From Symmachiella macrocystis (GTDB taxonomy: Bacteria > Planctomycetota > Planctomycetia > Planctomycetales > Planctomycetaceae), in NCBI RefSeq assembly GCF_007860075.1, contig NZ_SJPP01000002.1, positions 1,302,001 through 1,366,000 of the forward strand: a stretch of DNA of 64,000 bases. Direction: 5' to 3'. Both the position numbers and the translations under genes were made by a program. Shown piece by piece: positions 57,933 through 64,000 of the stretch; the first letter of the stretch is position 1, and every line of letters begins with the position of its first letter. Below the pieces are notes generated by a model. That model saw only the letters and a list, made by a program, of their open reading frames with translations, made no database searches and was not told the DNA's origin.

Positions 57933-60425
57933 ATGATTGGTCCGCCGCCCGCCAACTCGAACGATTCCCAGCATCCGCGATCGCCCATTGTGGCGGTGGC
58001 AGTTAGTTTTGCTGTTGGAATCTGCCTCGAAACTTGGTGGCCGCTTTCATTGCTCAGCTGGTGGATCATTTTAGCCGCCGTATGGGGCGGTTGGCTCATC
58101 GCTTTTCGCCGTCGACGAACGGCGGCGGCTTGGTTATTGTGCTTTGCGTGTGTCGCCGCCGGAGGATTACGGCAACATTGGACGACCGGGATCACAACAG
58201 CGAACAACATCGCGCTGTTCGCCCGCGAGACACCACAACCGGTGCATTTGACGGGAACGGTCACTGGGCAACCCGTCGTCATCCCCCGCAAAAAGCACGC
58301 CTTTCCCAGCACGATTCCGGAATACGACCGCACCCTCTGTGAAATTGATAGCCGAACATTGCTGTCGGGTGAAACAGCGACGACGGTTTCCGGAACGGTT
58401 CGACTACAAATCACCGGCCATGCCCCGCATATTGGCGTGGGCGACGAAGTGGAAGTGGTGGGGTTGCTCTCGCAACCGGTTGGTCGGCGGAATCCGGGGG
58501 GATTCGATTTTCGAAATTATCTCCACAGCCAAGGGATCGACGCGATGCTGCGAACGGACTTTCCCGATGCCGTGCAAACCGTCAAGCCGGCGGGGCTTTG
58601 GTGGCAGCCATTACGATTCGCAGCCGATATTCGCGAAGAATGCGGCGACGTCCTTACGGCAAATCTCAGTCCTGAAAATGCGCCGGTGGCGGCCGCGCTG
58701 TTGCTGGGGGATCGTCGGGACGTCACGGATGACCTGCGAAATGCCTTCGCGCAGAGTGGAACGATGCACTTTTTGGCGCTCTCGGGATTGCATGTGGGAA
58801 TCTTGGCGACGTTGCTGTGGGGGATCTGCCGGTTGTTTAGATTTCCGGCGGCGTGGACCACCGTAGTCATCTTGAGTTGCCTGATCGGATATACGTTGAT
58901 CAACGAAGCCCGGTTGCCGGTGATTCGCGCAACGGTCATGGCAGCGGTGATTCTCATTGGACAACCTTGGCACCGTCGCGCCCGTTTGGGCAATTCACTG
59001 GCATTGGCGGCGCTGGTGCTGTTGTTATGGAATCCCGCGCAACTGTTTGAAGTTGGCCCGCAGTTGTCGTTTCTAGCGGTGGTTGCCATCGTGGCGCTCA
59101 TGCGTTTGAAAACCGAAACGGCTGCCATTATCCAAGCGAAAGAACGGCATGCCCCACAGGAACTGCGCGGCGAGCGGTTTGAGCAGATCCACCGTTGGTT
59201 AAGGGCTCCGCTGCATTGGATCGGGGACGGTCTGCTGATTACAGCGGGGATTTGGTTGATCGTCGCGCCGCTCATCGCCGCCCGTTTTCATATGATTTCG
59301 CCCGTCGGCTTAGTGGTCAATGTGCTCCTGATGCCGTTGGTCATCGTCGTGCTCTGGTGCGGATATGCACTGCTGTTTTGCGGGTTGTTGCTTCCCCCCT
59401 TGGCACCGGTTTTCGGATATCTGTTCGACAATGGTCTGTCTTTATTTTTAGCAATCGTCGACGGTGCGCAGCGACTAAGCTGGGGGCATCAGCATGTCCC
59501 TGGCCCGGCCGATTGGTGGCTCATCGGGTTTTATGCTCTGCTTGTAGCGGCAATCTTTGGTAGTCCTAAGTTAGCCATGCGGCGTTGGGGAGCTCGGGGA
59601 CTCTTGTGTTGGTGTGTATTGGGTCTGGCCGTTGCGGTCAATCCCCACAAGGCCTCGCAGTTACGTTGCACGTTTTTTTCCGTGGGGCACGGCAGTGCGA
59701 TTCTCGTAGAACTGCCCAATGGACGGACATTACTTTACGACGCGGGACAATTGCATGATGCGGGGCGGACGGAGCGGATCCTTGAAAACGGGGCCTGGGA
59801 ATTAGGAATCGCGCGGTTGGATGCCGTTGTGCTTTCGCATGCCGACGTCGATCATTTCAACGCCGTTCCCGGTCTCCTCGATAAGCTTCCGGTGGACGGG
59901 ATCTATGTGTCTCCGTCGCTGCTCGATACGCGTCAACCAGCGGTTGCCGCGTTGTGCGACGCCATCTTCGACAGTGACATTCCGCTCCATTCGCTAGGGA
60001 TGGACGACCAATTGTTATTGGACGACGATGTGAACATCCGCGTGCTCGTCCCGGCTGGGGATGTGCGGGGCGGTAGTGATAATGCCAACAGTTTAGTGCT
60101 GGCCATCGAGTATCGCGAGCGGGTCATTCTGCTGACCGGCGATTTGGAGGGCGAAGGGTTGTTGGCACTTTACGCGACCCCCTCACTCGATGTGGATGTA
60201 CTCGCGTCGCCGCACCACGGAAGTCTGGCCGCTAACACCTTAGATCTCGCTGCTTGGTGCCGACCGCGTTGGGTCATTGCCAGCGGAGGACGTCATAGTC
60301 CGACGATGGCCTTGCGCGAAGTTTATGGGCCGGGAACGACGGTGCTCTCCACTTGGACGAGCGGCGCGGTGACAGTCACGATCGACGACACGGGAAAAAT
60401 CGACGTCAAAGAATTCGTAAAATAG
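57933..60425 (+). CDS. comEC: ComEC/Rec2-family DNA uptake channel
   Basis: About 830 residues (880 if the upstream ATG at 57783 is used; the later start leaves room for divergent promoters and removes a tail without family character). The layout is DUF4131 N-terminal domain with two or three membrane helices, the Competence domain (LLLGDRRDVTDDLRNAFAQS, HFLALSGLHVGILATLLW) with about eight helices, and a C-terminal MBL domain (SVGHGSAILVELPNG, LSHADVDHFNAV). ComEC passes single-stranded DNA through the inner membrane during natural transformation. No other com genes are near. Confidence 0.92.
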   Translation: MIGPPPANSNDSQHPRSPIVAVAVSFAVGICLETWWPLSLLSWWIILAAVWGGWLIAFRRRRTAAAWLLCFACVAAGGLRQHWTTGITTANNIALFARETPQPVHLTGTVTGQPVVIPRKKHAFPSTIPEYDRTLCEIDSRTLLSGETATTVSGTVRLQITGHAPHIGVGDEVEVVGLLSQPVGRRNPGGFDFRNYLHSQGIDAMLRTDFPDAVQTVKPAGLWWQPLRFAADIREECGDVLTANLSPENAPVAAALLLGDRRDVTDDLRNAFAQSGTMHFLALSGLHVGILATLLWGICRLFRFPAAWTTVVILSCLIGYTLINEARLPVIRATVMAAVILIGQPWHRRARLGNSLALAALVLLLWNPAQLFEVGPQLSFLAVVAIVALMRLKTETAAIIQAKERHAPQELRGERFEQIHRWLRAPLHWIGDGLLITAGIWLIVAPLIAARFHMISPVGLVVNVLLMPLVIVVLWCGYALLFCGLLLPPLAPVFGYLFDNGLSLFLAIVDGAQRLSWGHQHVPGPADWWLIGFYALLVAAIFGSPKLAMRRWGARGLLCWCVLGLAVAVNPHKASQLRCTFFSVGHGSAILVELPNGRTLLYDAGQLHDAGRTERILENGAWELGIARLDAVVLSHADVDHFNAVPGLLDKLPVDGIYVSPSLLDTRQPAVAALCDAIFDSDIPLHSLGMDDQLLLDDDVNIRVLVPAGDVRGGSDNANSLVLAIEYRERVILLTGDLEGEGLLALYATPSLDVDVLASPHHGSLAANTLDLAAWCRPRWVIASGGRHSPTMALREVYGPGTTVLSTWTSGAVTVTIDDTGKIDVKEFVK

Positions 60426-60457
60426 CGGCATGGCCGCTAGGTGCGAGCTTCCGCTCG
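60423..60457. terminator. Paired hairpins between comEC and a TPR gene
   Basis: TAGCGGC-ATG-GCCGCTA (60423-60439) begins within the comEC stop codon and is followed by CGAGC-TTCC-GCTCG (60444-60457). No T-run follows. Their place between convergent genes suggests termination, but this is uncertain. Confidence 0.4.
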
Positions 60458-60518
60458 GGGGGGCTTAGGTCGCTTCCGTTGGGCGCTGCGGTTGGTTTTT
60501 CATGCGATTGAAGAGGTG

Positions 60519-61460
60519 TTATTCGCCTTTGTTTTCTTTCATTGACTCTTCGTAGTCACGCAGTTCCTGCATTTTGACGCCTAGCCGATCGCGGAGGATT
60601 TTGTACGATTTGGTGGCTCGTTTGAAGGCTGCGTACGCTTCGGTCAGAGTGCCGGGGTTTTTGTCGGGACGGCTGACGATGCGATAAACTTGCCGCGTCG
60701 CCGGATCGAGTTCACGTCGCATTTGCAACAAGACATCGTTGGCGATTTGGTGAATAGAGTGAGACAATACGACGAGATGACGGTGGTCTGCAATCTGCTG
60801 CTCATCGGTCAATTCGCGAAACCCCTGGTCCAATTTTGTGGGGCTGACGCCGGCAATCCAATCCAAATTTTTTGACGAAGCCTTAGCGGTATCACGCCCC
60901 TGCTCCGCCTCATCCAAGACATGTTGTGCCGCCTCAAATCCTGGTTTGATTTTCAATGCCTGTTCGGCCAATTCAATTGCCTGTTTATAGTTTCCTTGCT
61001 CATTATAGACTTCCGCCAGTTGGACGTGGGCGTCAGCCATTTTGGGATCGAGGCGGATCGCTTCACGGAGCGCAGGAATCGCCATTTTGGGTTCGTCCCG
61101 ATGGCGATGCGCCATTCCGAGATTGAAATACCCCTCGGCGCAGTGCATGTCCATCGCCAACCCTTTGCGGAGGGCATCAATGGCAAGCTTGTATTCTTTG
61201 CGGCGATTGTACACCGCGCCCAAATTGATGCGGGCTTGGGAGTTGGACGGGGCCAGATGTGTGGCCCGGATGAGATGCTTGACCGCGTTTTCGGTGTCGC
61301 CTGCCATATAGGCGGCCATGCCAGCGTGTTGATGCGTCTCGGACTGCTCTTCGATTTCTATAGCCTGCTCAAACAACTCGACAGCACATTGATACTCACC
61401 GTCACGCCAGCATTGACGCGCTTCTTTACACAGCACTTGGAATTCGGACGTTTGCGTCAT
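60519..61460 (-). CDS. Tetratricopeptide-repeat protein
   Basis: A 313-residue soluble protein. About five TPRs span residues 10-190 (GEYQCAVELFEQAIEIEEQS, EYKLAIDALRKGLAMDMHCA, GNYKQAIELAEQALKIKPGF). The C-terminal 110 residues (SPTKLDQGFRELTDEQQ..., SRPDKNPGTLTEAYAAFKRATKSYKIL) look helical and partly J-domain-like (DKNPGT...AYAAFKRATKSYKIL), though the HPD tripeptide is replaced by RPD. A scaffold role is the safe inference. It stands alone on the minus strand. Confidence 0.82.
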   Translation of the reverse strand: MTQTSEFQVLCKEARQCWRDGEYQCAVELFEQAIEIEEQSETHQHAGMAAYMAGDTENAVKHLIRATHLAPSNSQARINLGAVYNRRKEYKLAIDALRKGLAMDMHCAEGYFNLGMAHRHRDEPKMAIPALREAIRLDPKMADAHVQLAEVYNEQGNYKQAIELAEQALKIKPGFEAAQHVLDEAEQGRDTAKASSKNLDWIAGVSPTKLDQGFRELTDEQQIADHRHLVVLSHSIHQIANDVLLQMRRELDPATRQVYRIVSRPDKNPGTLTEAYAAFKRATKSYKILRDRLGVKMQELRDYEESMKENKGE

Positions 61461-61568
61461 TTGACAAGCGTACCTTTCACCTTGGTTGCGCCAAGAAATC
61501 CGTCCTTACTGCGAGAATTCGCCGCAAATTACGCTGCACTCCGACGGACCGCCAGTCTCAGAAATGAG

Positions 61569-61790
61569 TCAGACCAAGCGGATCGTTTTGCTACGAGAAC
61601 CTTCCTCGTAGCAAATCTTGCCTTCGCGAGCCAACCAGCCGACACCTTGCATAACCTTGTCGCGCGGCGCGTCAATCGCCTTCACCAACTGGGTCATCGT
61701 CGTCGGGCCGTTGTCGCCAAGAAAGTGCCAGATCATACCAGCGGTGTAACCAATTGTATCGAGTTCGTTTTCCAATGTTGCCGTGGCCAT
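61569..61790 (-). CDS. Small winged-helix protein (DUF2582-like)
   Basis: 73 residues. The ATG at 61790 has AAAGGAG eight bases upstream; the frame is open to 61919 but that part is not conserved-looking. The sequence ENELDTIGYTAGMIWHFLGD, TTMTQLVKAIDAPRDKVMQGVGWLAREGKI reads as a winged helix-turn-helix of the DUF2582 type. These small proteins are usually proposed to be DNA-binding regulators, but targets are unknown. No partner is adjacent: the lipase gene lies upstream and a TPR gene downstream. Confidence 0.85.
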   Translation of the reverse strand: MATATLENELDTIGYTAGMIWHFLGDNGPTTMTQLVKAIDAPRDKVMQGVGWLAREGKICYEEGSRSKTIRLV

Positions 61791-61983
61791 CGATTCGGCT
61801 CCTTTCGAAGCGACCTGCCGAAAGTCCAGTTTCAATTGAATGAGCAAAGAGCCGCCCAGAAACGCGCGGTCCGACCTAACGTGTTTTGCAGTATAGACAA
61901 TCGACAGCACAACGGGCAAGCAGTTTTATGTGCAATCACCTGAAAACGGGTAGCAACTCGACTTTCCATGAGCGCCGGCCCGT

Positions 61984-62904
61984 TCAGTCGTTTTGCTCCG
62001 GCTCGTCCTGTTTGTTTCGAATCACCAGATCGTCTTCGTCGCGCGTTTCACGTCCTGTCGACGCTTTTTTGTCTTCTTGGACGGCTGCGGTGGCAATGTG
62101 TTTCGCGTAGAGATGGATGCTGTGGTCGGCCAGCAGATCGAATTTCCAATTGAATAATCCCGCCACAAAGCCCCGCCAGCGGTCGCGACTGCGCCATACG
62201 CCTTTTAAGTTGCGGATACGTCCGTGTCGGTCCAAATAGACTTCGTCGCCGCCGTGCCGATATCCCAACCAGGCCGGCGGCACGCGGGTGACAACGTCGT
62301 TGTTGTGCACCCAACGATAATGGCTCAACTGGGCATGGCGGAGATAACGCTTGTTGCCGATACGGGGGGAACCGTAGGTATGCAGTTCTTGCGGATTGCT
62401 CACAATCGCTGAGGCCGTGCAGCGGTAAGCGCAAATTGTGGCCATGGCGGCCCCCAATGAATGCCCACAAAACCAAACCGGCCGCGTATCCTCACGCAGA
62501 GTGCCCTCCAGCACCGGCCACAGGTCGTCGACTTCCTGGTTAAAGCCGCTATGGACCTTACCCAAGGCCCCAACGACCGCCATTGAGGCATTGGCATCGG
62601 CTTTCAGGTCGTTCCATTCATTGGCCTCAGTTCCTCGACAGGCCAGCACCACGTCCTGGTCGTTGGCAAATCGATAGGCCTGCGCGCCGTCATGTTCAAA
62701 CAATTGGGACTCAGGAAAACCAATCGCCTCAGCGGCGCGACTGGCTTCGGCCTCGTCGTTGTAGGCGATCATCGCCAATTCGGCCAACACCAGACCACGT
62801 CGCAGAAAGCTCAGGCTGGCCAGCGGCTCCCGCACATCGGAGTGCAAAACGAGCGGAACTTCGCCCACGTCTTGGATCACTTTGGGGACAAGTGAACTGC
62901 TCAT
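61984..62904 (-). CDS. Class 3 lipase-like hydrolase
   Basis: 306 residues. The catalytic Ser149 lies in GHSLG (147-151); CRGTEANEWNDLKAD is the oxyanion-side motif, GSPRIGNKRY the family word after it, the Asp is in NNDVVTRVPP (about 203) and the His in DHSIHLYAKHI. These match the fungal-type Lipase_3 family. There is no signal peptide, so the enzyme is probably cytoplasmic, which is less usual for this family. The ATG at 62904 is preferred because AGGAG lies eight to nine bases upstream; another ATG at 62913 would be too close. Confidence 0.88.
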   Translation of the reverse strand: MSSSLVPKVIQDVGEVPLVLHSDVREPLASLSFLRRGLVLAELAMIAYNDEAEASRAAEAIGFPESQLFEHDGAQAYRFANDQDVVLACRGTEANEWNDLKADANASMAVVGALGKVHSGFNQEVDDLWPVLEGTLREDTRPVWFCGHSLGAAMATICAYRCTASAIVSNPQELHTYGSPRIGNKRYLRHAQLSHYRWVHNNDVVTRVPPAWLGYRHGGDEVYLDRHGRIRNLKGVWRSRDRWRGFVAGLFNWKFDLLADHSIHLYAKHIATAAVQEDKKASTGRETRDEDDLVIRNKQDEPEQND

Positions 62905-63201
62905 CACGCACATCTCCTGTTCGGCATGGTCCGTTGTGACCGTTTCTAATGGTCACTTTATCATCGCCGGAAGAAATGGCAATGTTGTTGCGGAGGCCTG
63001 AGGCTTGAGGTGACAGGCTTGAGGGAGTTGGTCGCAGTTAGGACATGGGTAGCAGGACCTGGGTGTTACACGCCCTCCCGAAGCCTATCCTCGGCCGGGC
63101 CATATTTGCTACAATTGCCAACAGCAAGCTGACGGCCGTTTTCGGCGTCTGTTCCCGGTCTTGGCCGTATATTCCTCGGGCTTTTTTCCAAGGAGACTCC
63201 C

Positions 63202-64000
63202 ATGGCGAACACGACGACCGACGATATTTATACAGCCCCGACCGTCCGGCAGACACAATTGCTCATCGATGGCCAATGGTGTGATGCGGCCAGCGGCAAG
63301 ACGTTTTGCACGTTCAATCCGGCCACCGAAGAAAAAATCGCCGATGTCGCCGAGGGGGATACCGAGGACATTGACCGGGCCGTCACCGCTGCCCGCCGGG
63401 CATTTGAGTCTGGGCCGTGGAGTCGAATGGATGCCCGTGATCGCGGCGCGTTGCTAAACCGGTTGGCGGATTTGGTTGAGGCCAATTTCGACGAATTGGC
63501 GGCGTTGGAAACGCTCGATAACGGCAAACCGATCAATGACAGCCGCGCCGCCGACCTGCCGTTGGTGATCGATTGTCTGCGGTATTACGCTGGTTGGGCA
63601 GACAAGATCCACGGGCAGACGATCCCGATTCGCGGTGATTATTTTTGCTACACACGGCGCGAGCCGTTGGGTGTGGCGGGACAGATTATTCCCTGGAACT
63701 TTCCACTGCTGATGGCGGCCTGGAAATGGGGACCGGCCTTGGCGGCCGGTTGTACGGTGGTGATGAAACCGGCCGAGCAAACGCCGCTGACCTGTCTACG
63801 CATGGGTGAGCTGGCCATGGAAGCGGGTTTCCCCGACGGGGTGATCAACATCGTCCCGGGATATGGTCCCACAGCGGGTGCGGCTTTGGTGAAACATCCC
63901 GAGGTCGACAAAATCGCCTTTACCGGCGAGCATAAAACCGCGCAGATCATCATGGCCGACGCGGCGCAAACGCTCAAACGGTTGACGTTTGAACTGGGTG
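63202..64000 (+). CDS. Aldehyde dehydrogenase (3' end outside window)
   Basis: Five-prime 266 codons of an NAD(P)-dependent aldehyde dehydrogenase. A strong ribosome-binding site AAGGAGA (63190-63196) precedes the [19 protein letters not shown] and [16 protein letters not shown] are the usual N-terminus. [22 protein letters not shown] includes the conserved oxyanion Asn, and [11 protein letters not shown] the cofactor lysine; the turn that is usually FTGS reads FTGEHKTAQ. The catalytic Cys lies beyond the edge. It is divergent from the lipase gene with 297 bases between. Substrate unknown. Confidence 0.93.
   Translation, partial: MANTTTDDIYTAPTVRQTQLLIDGQWCDAASGKTFCTFNPATEEKIADVAEGDTEDIDRAVTAARRAFESGPWSRMDARDRGALLNRLADLVEANFDELAALETLDNGKPINDSRAADLPLVIDCLRYYAGWADKIHGQTIPIRGDYFCYTRREPLGVAGQIIPWNFPLLMAAWKWGPALAAGCTVVMKPAEQTPLTCLRMGELAMEAGFPDGVINIVPGYGPTAGAALVKHPEVDKIAFTGEHKTAQIIMADAAQTLKRLTFELG

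Noticed and set aside
60921-61943. 340-codon plus-strand frame
   Set aside because: Antisense to the TPR gene and the winged-helix gene; no motif and unnatural composition (Arg, His, Phe rich).

Overview
The window looks like an ordinary chromosomal stretch of a planctomycete, probably of the Planctomycetaceae/Gimesia-like side of the phylum. The reasons are a paired DUF1549/DUF1553 and DUF1501 gene set, an extracellular sulfatase, secreted PQQ-type beta-propeller and SGNH proteins, a double-length UvrA, a methanopterin-type dihydropteroate-synthase-like gene, many short leucine-rich-repeat (LRR) proteins, and many non-overlapping small transcription units with little Shine-Dalgarno signal. 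I saw no rRNA, tRNA, CRISPR array, phage or insertion sequence. About 54 protein genes are supported; most lie on the minus strand.

Layout. 1-3.8 kb: five tandem paralogous membrane-anchored LRR genes (the first cut by the window edge), directly downstream of a rhamnulokinase gene (to 5.3 kb). 5.6-10.5 kb: an SDR oxidoreductase, serine hydroxymethyltransferase (convergent, sharing a strong hairpin), a small unknown gene, a BRCT-MerR-TPR fusion and a small zinc-ribbon-like protein. 10.6-18.5 kb: a PQQ-propeller protein, an unknown low-GC gene, a VOC protein, a methyltransferase, the DUF1549/DUF1553-DUF1501 pair and a GxDLY/SGNH hydrolase. 18.6-22.8 kb: an overlapping MoxR-DUF58-transglutaminase operon. 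22.9-26.6 kb: a molybdate/tungstate-type ABC operon with a tandem-duplicated binding protein and a MoaD/ThiS-like protein. 26.9-35.2 kb: a sulfatase and a 2291-residue tandem UvrA. 35.4-41.6 kb: a methyltransferase, an MBL hydrolase, a VOC protein, 6-phosphogluconate dehydrogenase, a HAD hydrolase and a PPi-type phosphofructokinase, separated by palindromic intergenic repeats. 41.9-49.6 kb: a triple-STN-like secreted protein, an Hsp70-family protein, MenC, two small acidic lipoproteins, an ECF sigma/anti-sigma pair and a small secreted protein; an 88-bp repeat occurs twice here. 49.7-53.8 kb: Rho with a long Arg/Gly/Asn-rich N-terminus, a 1.57 kb apparently gene-free stretch, and a thioredoxin-YHS fusion. 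54.1-60.4 kb: PabA, PabB and a DHPS-like gene (folate/methanopterin precursor supply), with ComEC divergent. 60.5-64 kb: a TPR protein, a small winged-helix protein, a class 3 lipase and the 5' part of an aldehyde dehydrogenase.

No completely new multi-gene system is evident. The least conventional items are the LRR tandem array, whose members have different repeat numbers (one has a derived nonsense codon), the BRCT-MerR-TPR fusion, the UvrA dimer with an unassigned C-terminal domain, the duplicated 88-bp palindromic element, and the triple-STN protein. All functional calls were made by reading the sequence by eye; no database search was run.
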